NCBI GenBank assembly: GCA_023256455.1
Contig: JAGDXN010000046.1
Span: forward strand, 23,766-29,317
DNA length: 5,552 bases
Reading direction: 5' to 3'
Source of the DNA: Cuniculiplasma sp.
GTDB taxonomy: Archaea; Thermoplasmatota; Thermoplasmata; Thermoplasmatales; Thermoplasmataceae
Position 1 is the first letter of the stretch. Each line of letters opens with the position of its first letter. Shown piece by piece: positions 1 through 5,240 of the stretch. The notes under the pieces were generated by a model. It made no database searches and was not told the origin of the DNA. It saw only the letters and a program-made list of their open reading frames with translations. The position numbers and the translations under genes were made by a program.

Positions 1-21
1 TTCTGCAATGAAAAATTGTGA
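1..21 (+). CDS. Possible 3' end of an upstream gene
   Basis: Frame 1 is open from the window edge and ends in TGA at 19-21, which overlaps the GTG start of the next gene as GTGA. Such four-base overlaps are common between co-translated genes in archaeal operons. Frame 2 is also open, up to a TGA at 26-28, so the choice of frame is an inference. Too little is visible to say anything about the product. Confidence 0.3.
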   Translation, partial: FCNEKL

Positions 22-896
22 ACGATGAAGAATATTTGAAAAGCCTGACAATATCCAAATTGCTTGAGATATGTGAAAAGGAAAAGTTGCAGAATGTCCC
101 AAAGAGGGTCAAGAAACAGGAACTGATTGACTTTATGCTGAAAAATATTCCGTCTGAGAATCTTAAAAAATATGAAAACAATCATAATGAAAAGGAAAAT
201 GTGAAGGAAGAAGCGAAACATGAAGATATCAAAGAAAAAGTGCCTCAGACCCAGACATTTGTGAGGGAAAGAGTTATTGTGGAATTACAAAAACACAGAA
301 TCCATAGAATATTGATAAATGAACTCTCAGAAAAATTGGGAGAAAAAATACCAACAGGGAAGGGTGTTCAACTATATGATGGCATGAGCGATAAAATGCT
401 TCAGACCCTTGACAAACTATTCCTCAACGGAAATGAAGAGGAAGATGAACTTGTTTTTTCAATGATATGTTCCAACTGGCTTATATTCAAGGCCAAGGAG
501 ATAGAGTTCTTAAAAACAGATTATCCTGTTGAAGGAAGTGAGAAAATTGGTGCTCTTGCCTTTGATGTGGAAAATCTGCCCTATATAATGGCAGAGTTCA
601 ACTATGGTGGAGATGTTAGCGAGAATAATCTTAATAAGATAATTGAAAAGGCAACAAAGATACTGGACAGATACGGGAAGGATATTGCAAAGAAATACAG
701 GGAGGCATGGATAAGGATATACATATTCGCCAGGGGAGAAAAAGCCAATGATTTTCTAAAACTAATAAAGAATAACAAATCCATAGACGAGTACGGAGAA
801 ATGCATATCAAGAGAGGTTTTTTAAAAACCAACTATAACCTGAAATTCAACGTTTTTTCGGTAAATGATGGAAAGTTCCACGGACTTCTCTTTTAA
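18..896 (+). CDS. SAP/Rho-N-like motif protein with unrecognised C-terminal domain
   Basis: The product is a soluble 292-residue protein of unknown function. Residues 7-43 form a two-helix motif (LTISKLLEICEKEKL, then KKQELIDFMLKNI) that resembles the SAP and Rho N-terminal folds, which usually bind nucleic acid. A Lys/Glu/Asn-rich linker follows (about 46-78), then a mixed helix/strand domain from about 80 to the end. In that domain, D183 lies ten residues before E193 in DVENLPYIMAEFN, followed by a long helix (199-219) and strands RIYIF and LKFNVFSV. This faintly recalls a PD-(D/E)xK nuclease core with Asn in place of the Lys; that reading is speculative. GTG at 18 is chosen because an in-frame TGA at 9-11 rules out anything longer and the first internal Met is residue 40, past the motif. 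It may be coupled to an upstream gene through a GTGA overlap. There is no signal peptide or TM segment. The gene is convergent with the MFS gene, with five bases between them. Confidence 0.85.
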   Translation: MNDEEYLKSLTISKLLEICEKEKLQNVPKRVKKQELIDFMLKNIPSENLKKYENNHNEKENVKEEAKHEDIKEKVPQTQTFVRERVIVELQKHRIHRILINELSEKLGEKIPTGKGVQLYDGMSDKMLQTLDKLFLNGNEEEDELVFSMICSNWLIFKAKEIEFLKTDYPVEGSEKIGALAFDVENLPYIMAEFNYGGDVSENNLNKIIEKATKILDRYGKDIAKKYREAWIRIYIFARGEKANDFLKLIKNNKSIDEYGEMHIKRGFLKTNYNLKFNVFSVNDGKFHGLLF

Positions 897-903
897 AAAT
901 TTT
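895..903. terminator. Oligo-T tracts between convergent genes
   Basis: The five-base gap and the stop codons hold alternating A and T runs: T4 at 900-903 read on the plus strand and T5 at 899-895 read on the minus strand. Short oligo-T tracts end transcription in archaea, so this may stop both converging transcripts. There is no hairpin, and the base composition makes this weak evidence. Confidence 0.3.
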
Positions 904-2398
904 AAATTTGTTGAGGCTGGGTTTCAATGGAATTTTTAATTCCTGTTCCCACATACTTTCTCTTGCCAAGAACCTCTCTTCCCATCATGTTAACAACAGC
1001 TGCTATGAGAAATACAACTGAAGAGATTACGAACACAATGTGATATGATGTGTTGTCCGGGAAAGAAAATATCTGGTTGCCTGAAACGACAACCGATACG
1101 GTAAAGGCTGAAAGCACAGCACCGGCAATTGGCGCACCAAGGGTGCTTCCCAGTGATCTGAACGTGCTGTTCATAGATGTTGCCAGAGCCATATTTTTAG
1201 ACGGTACAGTAAGGATCAGAAGATTGATTACCGATGCATTCAGTATGGACAGGCCTGCCCCAATCAAGAATTCGTAAATAAGGCTCACATAGAATGTGGA
1301 AACAGAAGATTCAAAGAGAAATCCTATGGCAGTAACAATACTTCCAATTACGGCCACAGGCTTAACACCAAAACGTATGGATGCTCTTGCAGTTATTGGA
1401 GCAAGGAATATAAGGCCAAGGGCAAAGGGGACGAGCGAAAGACCCGTATCCATGATGTCAAGACCAAAGCCATAGGGTTTGGGGGTTTCGAATCTGTAGG
1501 AAAGGGCCTGCATTGCAAGAAACATCCCAAGTCCTGAAAGAGCCAGTACAAAGTTGGGGACCATGACATTCCTTTCCTTCAGTAAGGGAAAATCAAACAC
1601 AGGTTCACCTCCCCCTTTGAGATATCTCTTTTCATAAATATACATGGGTATGAGAAAAATGAAGCCTGTCAAAATAACACTTAGAAATAATGTGGATGTC
1701 CAGCCCCAAAGTGAACCCTCGGAAAGCGCTATCACAATCATTGCAAGGGATATTGCAAGAATGGCAGAACCTGTGAAATCAATCTTGACCTCAGGTCTCC
1801 TGAATCTTGATTCCTTTATGTAGATAATGGATATTATTGTGAGAATTATGATGAATGGAATGGAGGTGTGGTATGTCATTCTCCACCCATAATCATTTGA
1901 TATAAAGGCACCAAGGGGAAGGCTTATGGCAAATCCAACGCCAAACATTGCGCTGAGAAGGGCCTGGGATTTTGGAATCATATCTCTTGGAAACTGTTCC
2001 CTCATTATACTCATTCCCAGAGGAAGTATGGTTATTCCTATTCCCTGAAATGCCCTTGCTATGACCATAAAATAGAAATTTGGTGAAAAGCCGGTTATGC
2101 TAACACAAACTGCATAAATGATCAATACTGCAGTCATTATCTTTTTCTTACCCATAAGGTCACCCATCTTTCCCACAATGGGGCTGAGAGCCACTCCAGT
2201 TACAAGATAGGCACTCAAAACAAGGCTCACCTGGGATACATTGACACCAAATGACTGGGCTATGGATGGAAGGGAAGGTGTTAGCATGCCTTCAATATAC
2301 ATTACAATAAGTACAAGGGCAGAAAGAATGGCAAGAATGCTATAGGCATATTTTCTGTCATAGTTTTCCATTGTCACAAAGGATGGTTCGTCCATCAT
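902..2398 (-). CDS. MFS drug exporter, 14-TM DHA2 (EmrB/QacA) type
   Basis: The product is a 498-residue cytoplasmic-membrane transporter, probably a proton-coupled exporter of toxic organic compounds; the substrate cannot be read from sequence. About 14 hydrophobic segments are visible, the first at 20-40 and the last at 453-473. Motif A, GKMGDLMGKKK (76-86), lies in the loop between TM2 and TM3. Motif B surrounds R115 (RAFQGIG) in TM4. In TM5 the antiporter motif C is diverged: SLPLGA (159-164) replaces the usual GPxxGG, and GWR follows. TM1 carries an acidic residue in the membrane (E36, YIEGMLTPSLP) where DHA2 pumps usually have Asp. The cytoplasmic loop 255-280 with EPVFDFPLL is typical of the 14-TM subgroup. 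Length is normal for the family. The ATG overlaps the marR stop as ATGA, and GGGAGG lies seven bases upstream, so translation is coupled to marR and expression is probably under MarR control. A second ATG follows immediately (2395-2393); the first fits the Shine-Dalgarno spacing. Confidence 0.93.
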   Translation of the reverse strand: MMDEPSFVTMENYDRKYAYSILAILSALVLIVMYIEGMLTPSLPSIAQSFGVNVSQVSLVLSAYLVTGVALSPIVGKMGDLMGKKKIMTAVLIIYAVCVSITGFSPNFYFMVIARAFQGIGITILPLGMSIMREQFPRDMIPKSQALLSAMFGVGFAISLPLGAFISNDYGWRMTYHTSIPFIIILTIISIIYIKESRFRRPEVKIDFTGSAILAISLAMIVIALSEGSLWGWTSTLFLSVILTGFIFLIPMYIYEKRYLKGGGEPVFDFPLLKERNVMVPNFVLALSGLGMFLAMQALSYRFETPKPYGFGLDIMDTGLSLVPFALGLIFLAPITARASIRFGVKPVAVIGSIVTAIGFLFESSVSTFYVSLIYEFLIGAGLSILNASVINLLILTVPSKNMALATSMNSTFRSLGSTLGAPIAGAVLSAFTVSVVVSGNQIFSFPDNTSYHIVFVISSVVFLIAAVVNMMGREVLGKRKYVGTGIKNSIETQPQQI

Positions 2399-2856
2399 AC
2401 CCCAGCCTCCCTGTTTATAAGATTGTTTATCTCATTTATTTTTACCAAATTGGCAATTATCCTTTTTATGCAACCCTCATCTACACCCTCAAACATACTG
2501 CTACCAATCTCCATGAGGATTTCTCTGGATTTTCTAATTAAAGCCTTCCCCTCATTTGAAATTACAACATAATACATTCTTCTGTCATCACTGGATGAAA
2601 CCCTCTCAACCAGCCCTTTCCTTACAAGGCCGTCAATGAGTGATGTGATAGTGGGTTTACTTGTCCCCATAATTTTTGAAAGAGCTGTCAGATTTTGACT
2701 TCCGTGGAGGTTTAAATATTTAAGTATGAAGAACGAAGAGTAGGAAAGACCATTTTCTTTCACAATCCTGGAATTTACACTCATCATATTTTCAAGAAGC
2801 ATTTCCAGAAACTCATATTTTGCACTGGAATGCCTCCTTTCATTCTGATCTGTCAT
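2395..2856 (-). CDS. MarR-family winged-helix transcriptional regulator
   Basis: This 153-residue regulator has normal MarR length. The helical N-terminus (about 11-34) and C-terminus (about 118-147) would form the dimer interface. The winged helix-turn-helix spans about 38-102: LTALSKIMGTS is the first HTH helix, KPTITSLIDGLVRKGLV the recognition helix, and SSSDDRRMYYVVIS the wing, with the family DRR signature at 91-93. MarR proteins usually bind palindromes near their own promoter and release DNA when a small ligand binds. Being first in an operon with an exporter suggests that it represses this operon until the pump's substrate or a related compound appears; this is inferred from context. 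No Shine-Dalgarno site precedes the ATG. A TATA-like box centred about 30 bases upstream suggests a leaderless or nearly leaderless transcript. No cysteine lies near the wing; the single Cys is C119, so a thiol-redox switch of the OhrR type is not evident. Confidence 0.92.
   Translation of the reverse strand: MTDQNERRHSSAKYEFLEMLLENMMSVNSRIVKENGLSYSSFFILKYLNLHGSQNLTALSKIMGTSKPTITSLIDGLVRKGLVERVSSSDDRRMYYVVISNEGKALIRKSREILMEIGSSMFEGVDEGCIKRIIANLVKINEINNLINREAGV
2406..2411 (-). promoter_or_regulatory. Shine-Dalgarno site of the MFS gene
   Basis: GGGAGG on the minus strand lies inside the last codons of marR, seven bases before the MFS ATG. Together with the ATGA overlap it supports translation of the pump from the marR transcript and selects the first of two tandem ATGs. 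Confidence 0.7.
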
Positions 2857-2882
2857 AATTATCAGGTAGATATTACAATTAA

Positions 2883-2890
2883 GTATTTAA
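2883..2890 (-). promoter_or_regulatory. TATA-like box of the marR-MFS operon
   Basis: TTAAATAC on the minus strand is centred about 30 bases upstream of the marR ATG. Archaeal TATA boxes lie about 26 bases before the transcription start, so the predicted transcript begins within a few bases of the ATG, consistent with the lack of a Shine-Dalgarno site. The surroundings are AT-rich, so the exact box is uncertain. Confidence 0.5.
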
Positions 2891-2893
2891 TCA

Positions 2894-2907
2894 TTAGATA
2901 TGCCTAA
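2894..2907. promoter_or_regulatory. Candidate MarR operator upstream of marR
   Basis: TTAGATATGCCTAA is an imperfect palindrome with outer arms TTAG/CTAA (10 of 14 positions symmetrical). It lies just upstream of the TATA-like box, over the expected TFB recognition element, where a bound protein could block or assist TBP/TFB. MarR dimers typically bind palindromes of this size at their own promoter. That this MarR binds here is an inference. Confidence 0.35.
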
Positions 2908-2940
2908 CAGTTAAATAATAAAATAAATTCGTTCCAGATC

Positions 2941-2946
2941 AAAAAA
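2941..2946 (-). terminator. Oligo-T terminator after the five-TM gene
   Basis: The minus strand has T6 three bases beyond the TAA of the five-TM membrane protein gene. A run of this length just after a stop codon is a typical archaeal termination signal. It suggests that the five-TM gene and marR are separate transcription units although they share a strand. Confidence 0.45.
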
Positions 2947-2949
2947 TAG

Positions 2950-3540
2950 TTAGAAATGAAGATAATAATTGTTCATGGCGATATTAGCCATTATGAATAT
3001 TATGGCTATCTGGAATATTGCCTGCACTCCTGAAAGGCGGAAATTCATCATTGCGAGCCTGGACATTTTCTGTATATCTGGTTTTTCCTTATTCAACTCC
3101 AGGAATATCCTGACCTCGTTTGGTAGAAAGACCCCAAAGCCCTGTATTGTGAGGATTGCAACGATTATGCCCGCAGCTATGATTACAGGCAAACTCAGGG
3201 AGAAAATGCCCTCACTCATTGCAAGGTATATTCCTGCAGTGATTGCAACGGTTGCAATTGAAGGCATAAGGAAAAGCATTACGGGCACAAGCCTCTTGAT
3301 TATCTCTGTTCTTGCCTGAGGTGAAACTTTTCCAAGAATGGGCCCAAGAACAAGGCCCATATAAAGGTCTATGCCCGTCCACATTCCACCAAATAGAACA
3401 TGAGTATAGTCAAGGAAAATACCCTTAATAGCAATAGCAATGATTAAGGCTGCTGCAGGAACAATCACATAAATCCAGCTTTTCCAGCTAACCAGAGATT
3501 GAACCCGGGCTTGAGAATTTGAAAGGTTGACACTTTCCAT
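2950..3540 (-). CDS. Five-TM integral membrane protein of unknown function
   Basis: I do not recognise this 196-residue protein with confidence. Five hydrophobic segments are visible at about 22-40, 45-70, 84-107, 115-139 and 168-190. The second contains H47-x6-W54-x-G56-x-D58 (HVLFGGMWTGID). A helix-borne His followed by W-x-G recalls the CopD/DUF4149-like superfamily of small membrane proteins, but that link is a guess from pattern. Other notable residues are the basic segment after TM2 (RTEIIKRL), P93 in TM3, and PNEVRIF (140-146) after TM4. The N-terminal 20 residues are polar with no cleavable signal. ATG at 3540 is preceded by TATA-like boxes and no Shine-Dalgarno site, so the transcript is probably leaderless or has a very short leader. 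It is divergent from the four-TM gene and upstream of, but probably separate from, marR. Its promoter carries a 17-base palindrome, so it may be controlled by the nearby regulator. Confidence 0.8.
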   Translation of the reverse strand: MESVNLSNSQARVQSLVSWKSWIYVIVPAAALIIAIAIKGIFLDYTHVLFGGMWTGIDLYMGLVLGPILGKVSPQARTEIIKRLVPVMLFLMPSIATVAITAGIYLAMSEGIFSLSLPVIIAAGIIVAILTIQGFGVFLPNEVRIFLELNKEKPDIQKMSRLAMMNFRLSGVQAIFQIAIIFIMANIAMNNYYLHF

Positions 3541-3559
3541 TTTTGTATAATAGTATTTA

Positions 3560-3581
3560 TTATTTAAGATTTAGTATAAAT
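3560..3581 (-). promoter_or_regulatory. Promoter region of the five-TM gene
   Basis: Two TATA-like boxes are visible on the minus strand. TTAAATAA (3567-3560) is centred about 24 bases before the ATG and would give a leaderless transcript. ATTTATAC (3581-3574) is centred about 37 bases before it and would give a leader of about ten bases. The second box overlaps the 17-base palindrome. I cannot tell which is used. Confidence 0.4.
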
Positions 3582-3593
3582 GTAAAACATTTA
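3577..3593. promoter_or_regulatory. Perfect 7-bp inverted repeat, candidate operator
   Basis: TAAATGT and ACATTTA flank a three-base AAA centre, giving a perfect two-fold site of 17 bases at 37-53 bases upstream of the five-TM gene's ATG, overlapping a TATA-like box. Size and position fit a dimeric repressor site. Its distance from the start codon matches that of the imperfect palindrome before marR, and both sites abut AACTGTTA. Confidence 0.45.
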
Positions 3594-3759
3594 ACAGTTT
3601 ATTATATTCTGAAAATGAAAAGACAGATTATATAGGTGAAAAATGTAAACGTGAAACCTCATTACCTCTTGTCTGGATTCAAAAACCCCGTAGATTTAAA
3701 TTATTCCCATAATTGCTTTTTGTTAATTTATATGATGCCATAGTTTTTGTGACAGGGAA

Positions 3760-3770
3760 ATATATTAAAT
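3760..3770 (+). promoter_or_regulatory. TATA box of the four-TM gene
   Basis: ATATATTAAAT, preceded by the purine-rich GGGAA expected of an archaeal TFB recognition element, is centred about 28 bases before the ATG at 3793. This predicts transcription starting at or within about two bases of the start codon, a leaderless mRNA. It is the clearest promoter in the window and supports the first ATG over the in-frame ATG at 3805. Confidence 0.6.
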
Positions 3771-3792
3771 AATAAAATGTATTGATTTACAT

Positions 3793-4212
3793 ATGTATAA
3801 CCATATGAAACAAAATCTTAGGACGCTTGTGGAATTTATGATTATAATTTTGGCGTTTCAATTTCTTGTTGGAATTTATGTTAATCTTTATGTGAATATT
3901 TCACCGATGGTATTCCCTTCTGGAATGATGATGATGTTTTCTATGGGGATGCCGGCGTTAATGCTGCACATGCTCATAGGTATTATTCTTGGAGTTTTAT
4001 CCATAGGAATTTTGTTTTTTGCAACCCTGTCAGATAACAAAAAAGTGGTAGTTTATCTTTCTGCCATTGCGCTTGTGTTTGTGGTATTAGCTGGTTTGAA
4101 TGGTCTTGAATTTGTGTTTAATGGCCAGAATAATATAAACTCGTTTTTTATGGCAACTTCGTTCATAATAGTAATGCTATCTGAATTTAGCATTTTGCTT
4201 AACCTTGATTGA
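3793..4212 (+). CDS. Four-TM methionine-rich membrane protein of unknown function
   Basis: This 139-residue protein matches no family I can name. Four hydrophobic segments are visible at about 11-34, 55-79, 83-103 and 115-136. The stretch 45-60 between TM1 and TM2 is strikingly Met-rich (eight Met plus H59 in MMMMFSMGMPALMLHM). TM2 begins with LHMLIGIILG. The second half contains GLEFVFNGQNN followed by NSFFMATSF. The pattern His-x3-Gly in one helix and G-x2-F plus S-F-x-M in later helices resembles small four-helix membrane proteins found beside respiratory genes, but this is only an impression. ATG at 3793 is chosen because the TATA box fits a leaderless transcript; Met5 (3805) is an alternative. 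The start codon sits in the 10-bp palindrome TACATATGTA. It is divergent from the five-TM gene across about 250 bases. Confidence 0.75.
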   Translation: MYNHMKQNLRTLVEFMIIILAFQFLVGIYVNLYVNISPMVFPSGMMMMFSMGMPALMLHMLIGIILGVLSIGILFFATLSDNKKVVVYLSAIALVFVVLAGLNGLEFVFNGQNNINSFFMATSFIIVMLSEFSILLNLD

Positions 4213-4234
4213 AATTTTAAATTCAACATCTTCA

Positions 4235-4240
4235 TTTTTT
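4235..4240 (+). terminator. Oligo-T terminator after the four-TM gene
   Basis: T6 lies 22 bases after the TGA of the four-TM gene, within an AT-rich stretch and without a hairpin. This is the usual form of an archaeal termination signal, and no convincing gene follows. Confidence 0.45.
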
Positions 4241-4797
4241 AAATGGATGTAATTGGAAATATTCCTTGCAAAATGATTCCTTTTAAAAGAGGGTTGAAAG
4301 GGTGGAAATAAATGCTTATCCATGATTTTAGGTATTTATCCAGACCAAAAAGATCTTCCGTATAAAGGCAAAAGTCTGTAAAACTCAACCAATTCTTTAG
4401 ATGATTAAAACGATAGAACTCTGTTCAATTCCATAATCGTAAATTTCAGTGTAACAGCACATTTAGATGGATAAACCGAATCTCATTACCAACGAAAAAA
4501 CAATAAAAATAGAAATGATATTGAATCTGAACAATCAAATACAAAATCCCCCAATGAGTCTAATATGAATAGGATTGCCACCATATCGAGATAATAATCT
4601 AAGGACTGAAGATATTTACTTCAATGGGTAAATTATTGAATAAGATAATAACTCCTTCTCTAAAAAGAAATGTAGATTTTCTCTTCAGTATGATTCCGAT
4701 TATATCTTACACTAATATATTTGCCTCCTGGCATACCTCTACTTTATGACAGGCGCATCCAGGTTATTGTTGTTCTAAATATTGATCACACATATTT

Positions 4798-4815
4798 TAC
4801 CATTGATGGTACCAT
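4798..4815. repeat. Interleaved palindromes in the non-coding stretch
   Basis: TACCAT-TG-ATGGTACCAT combines a 14-base inverted repeat (4798-4811, two-base centre) with the perfect 10-base palindrome ATGGTACCAT (4806-4815), so the ACCAT/ATGGT unit occurs three times in alternating orientation. It could be a protein-binding site or a small cruciform. It may be chance in relic DNA. Confidence 0.4.
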
Positions 4816-4930
4816 AACACGTAGCCCATAAAGCTGCTAACATACTCTTGTGGCACATATACGTGATAATGTACTTAATTTAACATAAATTAAAAGCACA
4901 GGAATGAAGGTATTGAAATGATATATGGCA

Positions 4931-5003
4931 TGGGACCGTTGAGATTTGAACTCAAGTCACTAACACCCCAAGCTAGTAGGATACCAAGCTACCCCACGGT
5001 CCC
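4931..5003 (-). tRNA. tRNA-Pro, anticodon GGG
   Basis: The 73-base gene reads on the minus strand. The acceptor stem GGGACCG pairs perfectly with CGGTCCC, followed by discriminator A73. T8 and A14 are present. The D stem is G10-T25, G11-C24, G12-C23 with a T13/T22 mismatch, and the D loop contains G18 G19. The anticodon stem CTAGC/GTTAG includes one G-T pair and encloses TTGGGGT, giving anticodon GGG (proline codons CCC and CCU) with G37 after it. The variable loop is four bases (TGAC), with a G15/C48 Levitt pair. The T stem TTGAG/CTCAA encloses TTCAAAT. There is no intron, and CCA is not encoded (TGC follows A73), so it must be added by CCA-adding enzyme. It lies 15 bases beyond the rpoN stop, after a terminator-like hairpin, so it may need its own promoter inside rpoN. 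Confidence 0.95.
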
Positions 5004-5005
5004 AT

Positions 5006-5027
5006 AAAAAATTCTCCCTCAGGAGAA
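5006..5027 (-). terminator. Terminator-like hairpin plus T6 at the end of rpoN
   Basis: On the minus strand TTCTCC-TGAG-GGAGAA forms a perfect six-pair stem (5027-5012) followed directly by T6 (5011-5006). The shape is that of an intrinsic terminator. The upstream arm is made of the last rpoN codons and the TGA stop sits in the loop. Archaea rely mainly on the T tract; the stem may instead stabilise the 3' end or act in processing next to the tRNA. Confidence 0.6.
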
Positions 5028-5234
5028 GGGCATTATTTCGTCTATAAGTTCAATGTGAGACAGAATCATCCTTCTGCAGCAGTATCTGTCAAGGCCAAGG
5101 TCGTCCATTATTTTGGACACTTCTTCTGGAGTAGGTTCCCTGTTTCTTGACCTTATTTCATTTATCTGCGTTTCAAATTTGGTGTAATCAGAAGCGATTA
5201 CCTTTCCACAGCTAAAACATCTGATGGGTATAAT
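5019..5234 (-). CDS. rpoN: DNA-directed RNA polymerase subunit N (Rpb10)
   Basis: This is the small zinc-binding subunit of the archaeal RNA polymerase core, homologous to eukaryotic RPB10 and needed for assembly with the D/L/P platform. The 71-residue frame is complete. IPIRCFSCGKVIASDY carries the first zinc pair (C6, C9), and DRYCCRRMILSHIELID carries C52 and C53 in the invariant CCRRM motif. The family is normally 70-75 residues long. The start is odd: reading upstream from P3 the codons are ATA, ATT, ACG, then TGA, so no ATG, GTG or TTG is available. ATT at 5234 is used here because it is a known rare initiator. ACG at 5237 would give the family-typical M-I-I-P and has better Shine-Dalgarno spacing. 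The first in-frame ATG is codon 43, after the first zinc pair, and cannot be right. It follows rpsI closely, as in other archaea, and should be translated from the same mRNA. Confidence 0.93.
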   Translation of the reverse strand: MIPIRCFSCGKVIASDYTKFETQINEIRSRNREPTPEEVSKIMDDLGLDRYCCRRMILSHIELIDEIMPFS

Positions 5235-5240
5235 CGTTCA

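Larger units (their letters stand above)
4213..4930. other. Long non-coding stretch, possible relic DNA
   Basis: About 718 bases hold no convincing gene on either strand. Coding-like fragments occur but are short and in different frames. On the plus strand there is a 41-codon ATG reading frame at 4624-4749 (contains LKRNVDFLFSMIPIISYTN). An overlapping stretch in another frame at 4694-4831 reads LYDRRIQVIVVLNIDHTYF near its middle and has no usual start. Two same-frame mini-ORFs abut at 4243-4311 and 4312-4365. On the minus strand RGMPGGKYISVRYNRNHTEE (about 4740-4681) reads well between stops. None matches a family I know. The region lies beyond the 3' end of a tRNA gene, a common insertion site, so a decayed element is possible, but I see no terminal repeats and no copied tRNA end. 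Confidence 0.4.

Noticed and set aside
602..832. 76-codon minus-strand ORF inside the SAP-like gene
   Set aside because: Antisense shadow of a well-supported gene, with no promoter or Shine-Dalgarno site.
1050..1277. 75-codon plus-strand ORF inside the MFS gene
   Set aside because: Antisense shadow of the exporter; low-complexity composition mirrors the hydrophobic codons opposite.
902..2398. Sugar or metabolite MFS transporter
   Set aside because: About 14 TM segments, the TM8-TM9 loop type and the MarR operon context fit the DHA2 drug-exporter group rather than 12-TM sugar porters.
2969..3319. 116-codon plus-strand ORF inside the five-TM gene
   Set aside because: The minus-strand frame is longer, has clear TM segments and a promoter; this frame is its shadow.
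4053..4235. 60-codon minus-strand ORF opposite the four-TM gene
   Set aside because: Shadow of the four-TM gene, with no start signals.
4589..4651. Direct repeat AGATAATAA (4589-4597 and 4643-4651) and 8-bp inverted repeat ACTGAAGA (4605-4612, 4682-4689)
   Set aside because: Short, AT-rich and unaligned with any other feature; expected by chance at this length.
4694..4831. Transposase fragment around the DRRIQVIVVLNI reading frame
   Set aside because: It reads like protein but matches no transposase motif I know, has no start codon and no terminal inverted repeats; kept only as a hint of relic DNA.
4213..4930. Attachment site (copied tRNA-Pro 3' end) of an integrated element
   Set aside because: I looked for a second copy of the tRNA 3' end (the GGTCCCA or T-arm sequence) in the region and found none.
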